In this document: positions 35,916 through 45,175 of the stretch, one piece after another
Layout of the letters: every line of letters starts with the position of its first letter
Numbering within the stretch: position 1 is the stretch's first letter
Source: a bacterium
GTDB taxonomy: Bacteria; Bacillota; Clostridia; Lachnospirales; Lachnospiraceae
Length of the DNA stretch: 64,000 nucleotides
Reading direction: 5' to 3'
NCBI GenBank assembly: GCA_030524675.1
Contig: JAUNGE010000003.1
Span: 16,343 to 80,342, forward strand
Position numbers and translations under genes: made by a program
The notes under the pieces: model-generated
The model's input: only the letters and a program-made list of their open reading frames with translations
Told to the model about the DNA's origin: nothing
The model's database searches: none

Positions 35916-36602
35916 ATGGTTGTATATGACAGATACCAAAGAAGATTTGCACTAAAAAATCCGGTAAAAAAAGTATCAGATGGAGCTGTTTACAAATTAC
36001 CAAATGAATATGGCAAGATGGTAAAAATCTATAATGGGAATTGGCGCACACCAGAAAAAGAACGAGAAGTGGTGGAAGCCATCAATGGAACAGGCGTTAT
36101 GCTTGGAGAAGTACCAGTGGACGTGGTATACGAGAATGGCAAATTTGCAGGTTATATTCTGGAAGAAGAGACAACAGAAGAAGAAAAGGTTGAATTTTCG
36201 GTAGGAAAACAAGAAGCTGCGAAGATAAATGCTGTGGCAGGAATATTTATTTCTTTGGCTACAGGAGGAATTTTAAGCGCGGTAATCTATTTTTTGATTT
36301 TTCCTGTAATTTCAAAAAATATGAAAGCTTATACGGTTACTTTCAGTTTTGATGGAATTCCAATGATTATGGTAGGATGGATAGCTTTGCTGATTGCTGC
36401 ATATAAAACGAGAGTAGAAGGAATCACTTCTTTGATAGTGTGTGCTTTCAGTTATATGATTGGCGCTGCGTTGATTCAGCTGCTGATTGTATTGCTTGTA
36501 AGTTTGATTCAGACTGCATATGCCATACTTGCAGCAGTCATACCAACCATTCTTACAGCAGCGATATTGATATGGATTGTTCGTGCCGTTTTTTCGAGGT
36601 GA
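35916..36602 (+). CDS. membrane protein with kinase-N-lobe-like N-terminus
   Basis: A 228-residue protein. Residues 15-85 (VKKVSDGAVYKLPNEYGKMV then KIYNGNWRTPEKEREVVEAI) have the strand pattern of a protein-kinase N-lobe (glycine loop, KIY lysine, helix C) but no C-lobe. Three to four membrane helices follow from about residue 105 (AVAGIFISLATGGILSAVIY onward). It is 6 bases before the FtsK-like gene. It may be a truncated or regulatory kinase-like subunit; the resemblance is faint. Confidence 0.7.
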   Translation: MVVYDRYQRRFALKNPVKKVSDGAVYKLPNEYGKMVKIYNGNWRTPEKEREVVEAINGTGVMLGEVPVDVVYENGKFAGYILEEETTEEEKVEFSVGKQEAAKINAVAGIFISLATGGILSAVIYFLIFPVISKNMKAYTVTFSFDGIPMIMVGWIALLIAAYKTRVEGITSLIVCAFSYMIGAALIQLLIVLLVSLIQTAYAILAAVIPTILTAAILIWIVRAVFSR

Positions 36603-36608
36603 TAGAAT

Positions 36609-39600
36609 ATGGATAAAGTGTATATTGAACTTTGGAAACAGATTGATTCAAAATTGCAGGAGCAGCAGAAGAACTGTTATGAGAATATGACAGATTCTCA
36701 GCTTTGTGAAGAGAAAGAAAAGCAAGAAAAGGAAATGAAAACCACAGAGTTGACCATAGAACAGCTGCGGCGAGTCTACTCTTCTTTTTTTCATGAGACA
36801 TTGTGGGAGGAGCCTATAGCGGATTTTGCAGAAAAAAACACATTTGAAGAAGCAAAGTATGCAAGAAAATTGTTGGAGCAGGAATTTAGAAAACCGTTTC
36901 TTCTTGCACCTCCGAGCGGCATATGGACCAGAAAACCCAAAAAGCCGGATTACCAGCGAGCGGTTTCTTCGCTTCAGATTTTGAAAAAAAGCCAGCAGGA
37001 TTCGATACGGGAAATTCAAATACATTTGAGTGCAAAACAACATGGCTCTCAAAATCCAGAAGATATTTTGATGAGAAAAATAAAAGAGATACAATGGAAT
37101 CATTCAGGTGGGGAAAGTGGCTGGAAGGAATACAAGAAGCCCGATGGGAAGCATCCAGAACTGTATCTTGGTGATATCTTGGAGCCTTTGGAAGATAATT
37201 ATAATAAAAACAGCGCAGTAAGTCAGAGATTATCTGCAGAGGGGATGATTTTTGATAAATGGATTCGGAAACCATTTTACTACAGCGCTTATGAGCCATT
37301 TCTCTTGTTTATAGAAGAGGTGGTAGATCCTCTGCATAAACAGGAATATCAGCCAATCGGAACGAGGATTCTGCGGAATCTGATATATCAGATTGTACAT
37401 GGAATGCCTGCATATTCTTACGAAATTTTTTACTTGGATTTGAAAAGAGAGGGAAAGTTTTTGGAGGAGTTTCAGGAACTTTCTGCCATTGAAAGTAAGA
37501 ATGCGTTCTGGATGGAAGAGCGGATTTTCAACCATACTTATAAAATGTTTCATAAAGGGCTTAAGAAAAACGACTGTCAGGAATGTCTGGAGAAATTAAC
37601 CAGACGAATTGCCGACATCAATGAATGGTACTGGTATGAAGCGGAAGAAGGAATCGCTGCTTATAACAGAAAGCAAATGGATGAAACGGGAACTTATCAC
37701 AACAATTCCCAGTTAATACCACAGCAGTTTCTTATTTTTGACAATACTTATGAAGCACTGGATTCTGGTATTGCGGCAGAATTGAATAAGATTGCAGTGA
37801 ATGCGAAGAATTGTGGTATTTCCATGTTGATTTATTCCAGGAGGAATGAAAATGAAAAAATGACGCAGATGGAACAGCGGCTGCAGGACGAGATAGGACT
37901 GGACAAGCTGACTATAAGCAGACATGGCTGCTCCATGCAAATAGATGGAAAATGGATGGGCAGAGAAAAAGAATATTTGTTCTATGGATTTGAACCGGCT
38001 TCTGAAGTAAGAGCCAATAGAATCTTTTTTGAACAGATGAGAGAAACAGTCAAACCCAGATTTGATTTTAATACAGATTTTAAATATAGATTTGATTTGG
38101 ATGGTACATGGGGGAACAAGTATGCAGAGAGAAGCATTGAGATTCCGGTCGGCATCAACGAAAAAGGGGAACTTGTTTATACGACACTGGGAGACAGCGA
38201 TGGTGCACATGGTATGCTTGCAGGAGGTACTGGATGTGGTAAATCGACATATTTGCAGGGAATCATCGGCAGCATCATTATGAGCTATCGTCCAGAGGAT
38301 GTACAAATTTGGATTTCTGATTACAAGTCCAATGAATTTCAAATTTATATGAAAAATACTCCAGCACATATTACCTATATTTCATCATTGACAACAAAAG
38401 ACTATTCATTGGCCTTTCTGAAACGGATTGAGGATGAAATACGTGCGCGGCAGACATTATTTAGAGAAATTGCAGATTTGCCGCAGTATCGTCGCGTGCA
38501 CGGAAAATATGCACTGCCAAGAATCTTGATTATTATTGACGAATTTCATAAGATGGCAAATCATGTGATAGAAGAACCTAGGTATAAAAGGATGCTGTCA
38601 GAGTTGTTGCGAGAAGCGAGAGCCTTTGGTATTACGTTCCTTCTCTCGGATCAGACCTGTGAAGCGGGACTGGGTGGTTTATCAGAAGACGCAAGAATGC
38701 AGTTGGCCAGACGCATGGCGATGGTGTGTGCAGATCCAAAAGAGTACAAGGCGGTTTTTAATATCGAAAACAAGGAAATGGAGCAAGCGCTGCCATCTGT
38801 TATTGAACCATATCAGATTGTGATTAGGAAGAAAAAAGAAATTACAAACCGAGATGGTGAAACGAAGAAAATCTATTTTTATCAGATGCGTCAGACTTTG
38901 TATATTGACCATGACGTCACGATTCCAGCTTTACAAAAAAAGGCGTTAGAAAAATACGGAGAAGCAAAAGCTCCTGTATTTTTTGTAGAAGGCCGTGTAG
39001 AGGCAAATTGGAAGAAAATTGCAGAACAACAGGAAAAGAAGCGAATTTCCATCTTCTTAGGAAAGCCAAAAGATTTATCAGAAACTTTATGTGTAACTTT
39101 TTTTGAAACTATGGATAATAATCTGATGAGCGTAGGAAGAAGTAAGGAACTTCAAATTTCCATTTTTTATCATGCGCTGGAAAGTATCCGGCGAAGTGGA
39201 AAATTATATGAAATTTATCTAATGGCGGACGAATTTGACAGCTTATATCAGAGCATGGAACCCTTCCTGGAACATTTGGCAAAAGAGGATGCAGCATTTT
39301 ATCTGGTAAACGATATGGAAAAAATCTGCGAAACGATTCCCAAGCTGTTGGAAACCATGAAGCGCAGACGCAGGCAGAGAAATGTAGAGAAAAAAATATT
39401 TATTTTCTGGCTGGGAATTGCAGATATGATGCAGGAGTTTGCCGATTACCCCAAAGAACGACCTGGTATGGGAAATATTGAAAAAGAAAGTTTGTTGGTG
39501 CGAAAAGTATCATCTACACCGGAGGAAGAATGGGAGAAATATTTTGGCAGTTCAGAAAATACACCATCTGATAACCATCCAAACTTGATAGGGATGGAAG

Positions 39601-39947
39601 AGGAAGAAGAGTGGAATGTGTATGATGCGGCTGATGATATGGTTCAACTGTTGGAAGGAGGCGCCAAACAAGGGATGTTCAGTCTTTGTTTCTATACTTC
39701 CTACATAGAATTTAAGCGGATACGCCGCATTAAGAAAGACTATTTTGTTCATAAAATTGCTTTTGGGATGGGGACTGAAGACGCGGTAGATTATATAGGA
39801 AACAGCCGAGATGTGAAAGATACGGAGGGGAATATAATGGATGCGCAGACGGCGCTGTATTCTAATGGTGAAAAAGCGTTTCAGTTTCAGCCGTATCTTG
39901 TGCCAAAACAGATAAAAAGTAAAAATACGGGAGGGAATTTAGAGTGA
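36609..39947 (+). CDS. FtsK/SpoIIIE-type ATPase with a degenerate second module
   Basis: A 1112-residue ATPase. The N-terminal 100 residues are coiled-coil (KEKQEKEMKTTELTIEQLRR). The active FtsK/SpoIIIE module has Walker A GGTGCGKST (about 538-546) and Walker B RILIIIDEF (about 638-646), followed by the sensor-like LLREARAFGITFLLSDQ. A second module near residues 810-960 starts ISIFLGKPKDLSE and has NNLMSVGRSKELQIS where Walker A would be, with no GKS: it is degenerate, as are some EssC modules. No membrane helix is evident. Together with two small helical proteins just downstream it recalls type VII secretion motors; a different substrate-pumping role is possible. Confidence 0.88.
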   Translation: MDKVYIELWKQIDSKLQEQQKNCYENMTDSQLCEEKEKQEKEMKTTELTIEQLRRVYSSFFHETLWEEPIADFAEKNTFEEAKYARKLLEQEFRKPFLLAPPSGIWTRKPKKPDYQRAVSSLQILKKSQQDSIREIQIHLSAKQHGSQNPEDILMRKIKEIQWNHSGGESGWKEYKKPDGKHPELYLGDILEPLEDNYNKNSAVSQRLSAEGMIFDKWIRKPFYYSAYEPFLLFIEEVVDPLHKQEYQPIGTRILRNLIYQIVHGMPAYSYEIFYLDLKREGKFLEEFQELSAIESKNAFWMEERIFNHTYKMFHKGLKKNDCQECLEKLTRRIADINEWYWYEAEEGIAAYNRKQMDETGTYHNNSQLIPQQFLIFDNTYEALDSGIAAELNKIAVNAKNCGISMLIYSRRNENEKMTQMEQRLQDEIGLDKLTISRHGCSMQIDGKWMGREKEYLFYGFEPASEVRANRIFFEQMRETVKPRFDFNTDFKYRFDLDGTWGNKYAERSIEIPVGINEKGELVYTTLGDSDGAHGMLAGGTGCGKSTYLQGIIGSIIMSYRPEDVQIWISDYKSNEFQIYMKNTPAHITYISSLTTKDYSLAFLKRIEDEIRARQTLFREIADLPQYRRVHGKYALPRILIIIDEFHKMANHVIEEPRYKRMLSELLREARAFGITFLLSDQTCEAGLGGLSEDARMQLARRMAMVCADPKEYKAVFNIENKEMEQALPSVIEPYQIVIRKKKEITNRDGETKKIYFYQMRQTLYIDHDVTIPALQKKALEKYGEAKAPVFFVEGRVEANWKKIAEQQEKKRISIFLGKPKDLSETLCVTFFETMDNNLMSVGRSKELQISIFYHALESIRRSGKLYEIYLMADEFDSLYQSMEPFLEHLAKEDAAFYLVNDMEKICETIPKLLETMKRRRRQRNVEKKIFIFWLGIADMMQEFADYPKERPGMGNIEKESLLVRKVSSTPEEEWEKYFGSSENTPSDNHPNLIGMEEEEEWNVYDAADDMVQLLEGGAKQGMFSLCFYTSYIEFKRIRRIKKDYFVHKIAFGMGTEDAVDYIGNSRDVKDTEGNIMDAQTALYSNGEKAFQFQPYLVPKQIKSKNTGGNLE

Positions 39948-40231
39948 GCAGAGGAAAAGATGTAGATTATGATATTGTAATTCCGGCATTAAAACGGATA
40001 GAAGAAGCAATTTCTGGGATAGAGGCGAAAGGAAAGGAATTAGAGGGGAAGGCCGATGATGCCGAAGCCACCCTGAGAGACAATATTGGAAAAAAAGACG
40101 CGCAGAGAGTGCGGGAATTAGCACAGGCTATTGTAAAGGCAACAGATACCGGAAAAGAGAGAATAAGAGAATTGATTCGTTCTTATGAAATAGAGCGGGA
40201 CATTGCTGAAAGATTAGAAGAAGAGCGCTGA
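39944..40231 (+). CDS. small helical protein, WXG100-like (1 of 2)
   Basis: A 95-residue, all-helical, highly charged protein starting with GTG at 39944, overlapping the FtsK-like stop by 4 bases (translational coupling; GGAGGG upstream). Sequence begins MSRGKDVDYDIVIPALKRIE and ends in a charged tail. Size, helix-turn-helix hairpin pattern and position next to an FtsK-type ATPase suit a WXG100/ESAT-6-like substrate, but the central WxG is absent. It could instead be a scaffold coiled coil. Confidence 0.75.
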   Translation: MSRGKDVDYDIVIPALKRIEEAISGIEAKGKELEGKADDAEATLRDNIGKKDAQRVRELAQAIVKATDTGKERIRELIRSYEIERDIAERLEEER

Positions 40232-40248
40232 AGAAAAGAGGATGGACT

Positions 40249-40524
40249 ATGGCAAAAGTTTGTGGAACACCAGAAGAAGCAAGAAAACTCGCAGGAGAGA
40301 TTAAAAAAATAACAAGAGACGTAATAGATACTACAGGAGAGCTGAAAAAACAGATGCAAAGCATTTCAGGCGGTCTTCGTGACGGGAGGGAACAAGAGAT
40401 TGAAATAATGTGCAATAGCATAAATAAAGCTTTGCTGGCAGCAATAGAAAACGTGGCAGCAACCATGCAGCATTTGGAAGCATATGCAGTCTTGTTAGAA
40501 ACAAAATACTATAAGGGGAACTAA
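40249..40524 (+). CDS. small helical protein, WXG100-like (2 of 2)
   Basis: A 91-residue helical protein with a central turn SGGLRDG between two long amphipathic helices (EEARKLAGEIKKITRDVID and IEIMCNSINKALLAAIENVA) and a C-terminal ETKYYKGN resembling the Y-containing export tail of WXG100 proteins. It follows the partner gene by 17 bases and precedes the VWA gene by 6. Partner pairing as a heterodimer is an inference from type VII precedents. Confidence 0.75.
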   Translation: MAKVCGTPEEARKLAGEIKKITRDVIDTTGELKKQMQSISGGLRDGREQEIEIMCNSINKALLAAIENVAATMQHLEAYAVLLETKYYKGN

Positions 40525-40530
40525 TAAGGT

Positions 40531-42534
40531 ATGAACAGAAAAAGAATGATGATTTTACTGACAATGACGCTGCTTTTTTTGTCTGTGGCAGGAAATGGCG
40601 CTGTCTGTTTTGCTGAAAACAATGGGAAATTTAACCGCTGGAATATTGTGTTTGTGATGGATGAGAGCGGTTCTATGAAGAGCACAGACCCGAACCGACT
40701 GCGCTACGAGGCGGTACAGTTATTTACTGCTGAAATTGCAAATTCAGGAAATTATATGGGCAGTGTATCTTTTGGAACAGATATTCTGAATGTACAAGAA
40801 ATTCAGGAAATGAATGGACAAGCCAACAAAAAAAAATATGTGAATGTAATTGCTAATCAGGAAGTCAGTAATTATACGAACATTGGAGCCGCTTTGAGCT
40901 GTGCAGTGGATTTGCTGGACGAAGGGCGGAACGAAAATCTGAAATCAGCCATTCTTTTTCTGACAGATGGAAATACTGATATGGCAAAAGCAGAAGAAAT
41001 TCAAGAATCTCTGGATATAAAAGCAGAAGCTATGGAGAGGGCAAGGCAGGCGGGATATCAGATTTATTCTATTTGTCTGAACGCCAATGGAAAAGCGAAT
41101 TTGGATGAACTGGAACAGCTTGCAACAGCCACCGGCGGTGCATTTACGGAAATTAAAAGTGCCAGTGATTTAAATGAGGTGGAGACAATGTATTATCAAA
41201 TGATTTTTGGCGGAGGCAATGATGAGGGAGAATTTAGCATCAGCCAGGATGGTACATTGACAACAACATTTGAAGTACCGTATGTCGGCGTCGAGGAATT
41301 GAATGTTTTGGTGAATGGAAACGTAGATTCGATAGAGTTTACAAAGCCTGATGGGATGAAAGTTGATACACAGACGATTGAAGAAATGACAGTGCGTGGC
41401 ACAGGATACCTCATATCAAAGATCATAAATCCAGAAGGAGGTATATGGAAGGCAACCATCTATGGGGATGCAAATGCCAAGATTCATCTTCGATGGATGT
41501 ATAATACAGATTTTTATATTCGTGCGGAGATTTCTCCTGAAAGCGGGTATATGCTGGGAGATCAAGTGACCTTTAAAGCCTCTGTGTATGATAAAAATGG
41601 AAAAGTAACAGATAAAAAAAGTTTATCTGATGTAAAAGGGGAACTCATTGTTCGCCAGGGAAGTCTGGAGTCTGTAAAGAATATGCAGATTATGGAAGAT
41701 GGTCTGACTGGTGAACTTATACTTAAGGAAGAAGGAACCTGTTATGTTTCTGTCAGAGTTTACAACGATATGATGTCTGACGAGACAGAGGAGCCTTTTG
41801 AAATCAGTGTAAACAATGAAACTCCTGTTCCACCTGAGGAAATGCCAAAAGTACATACAAACATATGGCCCATTATTGGAGGAAAAGGAGTACTTGAACT
41901 GGATGGACTTGTCAGAGACCCAGAAAGTGAAAAATTGACCTACAGCGTAGAGAGCACAGCATTTCATGAGGATGATTATAGTCTGGATGGGAGCATGCTT
42001 ACTGTAAACAATTTCAGTATATCCAAAGGTTCATTTCGAATTCGCGCACAGGATCCCAGAGGGGCATATTGTACGTTTGATGTTTTGATGACATCCACTA
42101 ATATCGGGCTGATTATGGGGATTACTGTATTAATTGGCATTTTGATTGCGCTGTTTTTGGTGGTATGGACCATCCGTAAGCTGTCAGGAACTCCGTTTAT
42201 GGGAACGATTGAGATTGAAAAATATGATGCGAATTCCTATGATTTTAGCCAGCCTGTCTCTATGACGCCAGGAAGAGGAAGTAAGAGGCTGGAATCTTTT
42301 GGAATAGGCAGCTGTGGTTTGCCAAAAGGATGCCGGATTCAGGCAGGTGGAAAGAAAAAAGAAATTTATTTTATCAGCAAGCAGCCTGTCTATGCAGATG
42401 GTGCATATGGTGCGGTCAAAAAAGTGACGATTGTCGGAAATGGAACAGAAGTACGGATTTGTGCGGATGCAGAACAGAGCCATGGCATAAAAATAAGATT
42501 CCAAAGCATCTTGAATCATGAATTTGGTTTATAA
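40531..42534 (+). CDS. VWA-domain membrane protein
   Basis: A 667-residue protein: signal peptide ending VCFAEN, a von Willebrand A domain with complete MIDAS (DESGS at 44-48, T116, D146 in LTDGNTD), two or three beta-rich extracellular domains, a membrane helix at about 525-547 (LIMGITVLIGILIALFLVVW) and a ~115-residue cytoplasmic beta-rich tail. The VWA is outside the cell and could bind protein ligands through Mg2+. It lies between the small helical proteins and the tubulin-like genes, so it may anchor a cytoplasmic tubulin-like filament to the surface. Confidence 0.88.
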   Translation: MNRKRMMILLTMTLLFLSVAGNGAVCFAENNGKFNRWNIVFVMDESGSMKSTDPNRLRYEAVQLFTAEIANSGNYMGSVSFGTDILNVQEIQEMNGQANKKKYVNVIANQEVSNYTNIGAALSCAVDLLDEGRNENLKSAILFLTDGNTDMAKAEEIQESLDIKAEAMERARQAGYQIYSICLNANGKANLDELEQLATATGGAFTEIKSASDLNEVETMYYQMIFGGGNDEGEFSISQDGTLTTTFEVPYVGVEELNVLVNGNVDSIEFTKPDGMKVDTQTIEEMTVRGTGYLISKIINPEGGIWKATIYGDANAKIHLRWMYNTDFYIRAEISPESGYMLGDQVTFKASVYDKNGKVTDKKSLSDVKGELIVRQGSLESVKNMQIMEDGLTGELILKEEGTCYVSVRVYNDMMSDETEEPFEISVNNETPVPPEEMPKVHTNIWPIIGGKGVLELDGLVRDPESEKLTYSVESTAFHEDDYSLDGSMLTVNNFSISKGSFRIRAQDPRGAYCTFDVLMTSTNIGLIMGITVLIGILIALFLVVWTIRKLSGTPFMGTIEIEKYDANSYDFSQPVSMTPGRGSKRLESFGIGSCGLPKGCRIQAGGKKKEIYFISKQPVYADGAYGAVKKVTIVGNGTEVRICADAEQSHGIKIRFQSILNHEFGL

Positions 42535-42586
42535 AATATTGGGAATCAGGATATAAACAAAAAATAAGAAGGGGGGAGGAAATGAG

Positions 42587-43288
42587 ATGTACAGACAATT
42601 ATTATTGAACACCGGCGGAGGGGTACTGAGCAACAATCAGAAAGAGAAACAGGCACAGTGTGCAACACTGCTCATTGGACTTGGAGGGACTGGGATAGAT
42701 TGTTTGAGAAATTTAAAGCAGAAGGTATACAGCTGCCTGCAGGCAGATGACCCAAATGCAGTGGTACCGACATATTCTCATATCAAGTTTTTGGCGATTG
42801 ATGCAGATAAATACTCATTGAGAGATAGGGAGAACATTCATTCATTGGATGAAAGGACAGAGTGTTTTGATATTTTCAGTAATCTTGCTGGAGCGCTGTT
42901 CGTCCAAGAAATGTTTGCTAGACAACCGGAGTACAAATGGCTGAAAACAAATAATCCAGAAACCGGAGAACGGGGACTTAAGATTTTGAGCGCTACAGCG
43001 GGTGCTGGCGGAGTTCGTCAGATTGGGCGTCTGCTGCTGATGCAGAAGTCTGATGAATTGGTCAATAGAATTAGTAATCTGATTATAGAGGCGAAAAGAG
43101 GATTCTCAGAGCAGGTGGATGTTAATATTCATATTTTTTCAGGGATGGGAGGAGGAACCGGATCCGGAATATTTCTGGATGTCTGCTATCTGGTACAGCG
43201 GGCTTTGGAAAACATAGGAGAAGATGGACATGCACTGACCTGCGGATATTTCTTTTGCCGGACGTCAACCTCAGCATTCCAGAAGTAG
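42587..43288 (+). CDS. tubulin-like GTPase, copy 1, N-terminal frame
   Basis: A 233-codon frame encoding the tubulin/FtsZ-like nucleotide-binding domain of the Tubulin_2 type: LLIGLGGTGIDCLRNLKQKV near the N-terminus, SATAGAGGVRQIGRLLLMQK and the signature SGMGGGTGSGIFLD. In the zero frame it stops at 43288 after a 10-residue tail unlike the family (CRTSTSAFQK). A -1 shift at 43255 joins it to the frame 43255-45147 to give an 853-residue protein reading GYFFLPDVN across the join. RBS GGGGGGAGG lies just upstream. See the frameshift site entry. Confidence 0.85.
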   Translation: MYRQLLLNTGGGVLSNNQKEKQAQCATLLIGLGGTGIDCLRNLKQKVYSCLQADDPNAVVPTYSHIKFLAIDADKYSLRDRENIHSLDERTECFDIFSNLAGALFVQEMFARQPEYKWLKTNNPETGERGLKILSATAGAGGVRQIGRLLLMQKSDELVNRISNLIIEAKRGFSEQVDVNIHIFSGMGGGTGSGIFLDVCYLVQRALENIGEDGHALTCGYFFCRTSTSAFQK

Positions 43289-43433
43289 CGGCAAAGAAAG
43301 ATATTTCGAGTTATATTATGGCAAATGGTTTTGCAGCCATGAAAGAACTGGACTATTGTATGAACCTGGAAACCAATGGCGGAAGCTGGGATCAGGAATA
43401 CAGAGGATTTCATATTGGTCCTGTGAGAAGACC
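43232..43433 (+). repeat. 202-bp tract identical to 46622-46823
   Basis: This part of copy 1 has no differences from the same part of copy 2, whereas sequence on both sides differs at many sites. It contains the frameshift site. Gene conversion is the simplest explanation. Confidence 0.85.
43249..43295 (+). other. candidate -1 frameshift site, copy 1
   Basis: The zero-frame codons TAT TTC TTT TGC meet the -1 frame at TTG (43255-43257). The run TTTCTTTTG could allow slippage: tRNA-Phe on TTC can re-pair on TTT, the second pairing is imperfect. TTTGCCG (43254-43260) can pair with CGGCAAA (43289-43295) downstream, giving a potential hairpin. The same sequence occurs at 46639-46685 in copy 2. 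A missing T would also explain it. Confidence 0.5.
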
Positions 43434-45147
43434 GCCAGTACAATGCTGCCATTTGATTTCTGCTCGTACTATGGACGAAGCAGTATTTGACAAGGGATAT
43501 GAGTATTCTATAAATGTGGTAGGAGATTTTGTTCTGCAGTTTCTGGTAGATAATGACCTCTATAAGGACCATATGGCGAATTGTTGTGCCGCCATACAGC
43601 AAGTGCCAGAAGAAAGTGGGGCAAAATACATTGTGCTGGGAGCGTCGAAGGCAGTGGTTCCTATGCGTGAAATTACAACATATCTGGCAAGCAGGTTCTT
43701 TGAATCCATGTCCCAGGTACGGACGCAGTTCCCTACGAATGGAGCGATTGAGACTTTTGCAAAGAATCATGAATTGACATATGAACAGCTTTTGAAATTG
43801 CTGTTGGATAAGACTTCTTATCATATGCCAGTGATAGAACTCGAAGAAAAACTCTTTCGTGATATGTCAGAGGAGGACTTGAAAAGTGATGATACATTAA
43901 TTCTGCCGGAAATGGTTTTACAGCCATACCGCAATCTGCGTGCTAAGATGGTCGGTCAAATAGAAATAAATGTGCAGGCGCTGCTATATCCTTGGGAAAA
44001 AGGGAAGCTGAAAGAAAAACAGAATAGTATTTCGCGAGTTTGGCATACGTACTATGCATTGAGCGATATTGTTTCAAATCCGGAATATGGACCTTTCTAT
44101 GCGGCGGCTATGTTAAATGGGAGTGGAAGAAAAAATCTGGTAGACGGTCTGAAAGGCGTATTGGAAACAGTTCAGACAAAACTGAAACAGTGCAGAGGAG
44201 ATTTGTTTTTGCGTATAAAAGAAGTAAAACAGGCGCGGCATGCCTTTCTGCATCCTGGTCTGTTGAAGAAAGATCGTAAAAGGTTGTTCAACACCTTTAT
44301 CGCTGCCGTTGCACGGTACATGTCTGATACGTGCTTCATTGATGTTTTGAGCAAAATGGAAGGCATGCTTCGAAAGATGATAGAACAGTTTACTGGTCTT
44401 TATAGAGAATGTTTTGAACCATATGCCCAGGTGAATCAGGAGTTAATGGAAACATTCCACGAAAATTATCAGATAATTTCAAGTGACTCTGTTTCTGCCA
44501 GCCTGGAAGATCCGTTTGTTATGCCGCTTTTTAAAATGGATGAAGATATGAGAGAGACATTGGATAAAGCAGTGGAATCTATGGATATGGTACAGGAAAC
44601 AACAAGATTTCAAGCAGCAATGTTCTCTGATATGGATGTATGGATAATGAGAGAAGAATCTAAAATTGTAAAATTTATTTCAGACTATATTGTAAATGCA
44701 TTTGCTGTCTATACGCAAAAATCAATTACGAATTATTTGCAGATGTATTTTGGAACAGATAAACCAGAAGTGGTCGCAGCTAAAACATACACAGAGATTT
44801 TACGTCCGCTGAGTATGAAAGCAACGCCTCTTTTCTGGAAAAAATCATACTACTATCCTTTTCATAGGGGGCTGGAATGTTGTTTTGTTCCAGATGAGGA
44901 AACAGAGGTTATCCATGCGGCAGAACGGCTGCTGGCATCCAATCCAAGTTTGCACCTGGTAAAGAGTAAGTCTGCGAATCGTATTTTTATGCTCAGATGC
45001 CTCTGTGGTATTCCCATGTTTGCCTATAATGGTGTTGAGATGTATTATCAGAAATACATGAGTGATACGTCTGTTGGGAAGCATTTGTATGAATATACTT
45101 CGCGGGATATACGCGACTGGCGCACACTCCCTAATCTGCAGTTATAG
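43255..45147 (+). CDS. tubulin-like protein, copy 1, C-terminal frame (truncated)
   Basis: About 630 codons continuing the tubulin-like protein from LPDVNLSIPEVAAKKDISSY. It shows the C-terminal helical region (GRKNLVDGLKGVLETVQTKL, and SMDMVQETTRFQAAMFSDMD). Compared with copy 2 it stops about 300 residues early: copy 2 has CAG CCG TAC AGT, here CAG TTA TAG AGT, so a nonsense change ends it, after which the sequence soon diverges into the JAMM gene. It lacks the C-terminal coiled region of copy 2. It is produced only by frameshifting or re-initiation. Confidence 0.75.
   Translation: MPDVNLSIPEVAAKKDISSYIMANGFAAMKELDYCMNLETNGGSWDQEYRGFHIGPVRRPPVQCCHLISARTMDEAVFDKGYEYSINVVGDFVLQFLVDNDLYKDHMANCCAAIQQVPEESGAKYIVLGASKAVVPMREITTYLASRFFESMSQVRTQFPTNGAIETFAKNHELTYEQLLKLLLDKTSYHMPVIELEEKLFRDMSEEDLKSDDTLILPEMVLQPYRNLRAKMVGQIEINVQALLYPWEKGKLKEKQNSISRVWHTYYALSDIVSNPEYGPFYAAAMLNGSGRKNLVDGLKGVLETVQTKLKQCRGDLFLRIKEVKQARHAFLHPGLLKKDRKRLFNTFIAAVARYMSDTCFIDVLSKMEGMLRKMIEQFTGLYRECFEPYAQVNQELMETFHENYQIISSDSVSASLEDPFVMPLFKMDEDMRETLDKAVESMDMVQETTRFQAAMFSDMDVWIMREESKIVKFISDYIVNAFAVYTQKSITNYLQMYFGTDKPEVVAAKTYTEILRPLSMKATPLFWKKSYYYPFHRGLECCFVPDEETEVIHAAERLLASNPSLHLVKSKSANRIFMLRCLCGIPMFAYNGVEMYYQKYMSDTSVGKHLYEYTSRDIRDWRTLPNLQL
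44125..44721 (+). repeat. 597-bp tract identical to 47524-48120
   Basis: I find no difference between the two copies across this tract, though flanks differ at roughly every 10-20 bases. The offset (3399) is 9 more than in the first identical tract, so copy 2 has a net three-codon insertion between them. This indicates a second, separate conversion patch. Confidence 0.85.
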
Positions 45148-45175
45148 AGTATTATTGAAAATAAAGGAAATAGAA

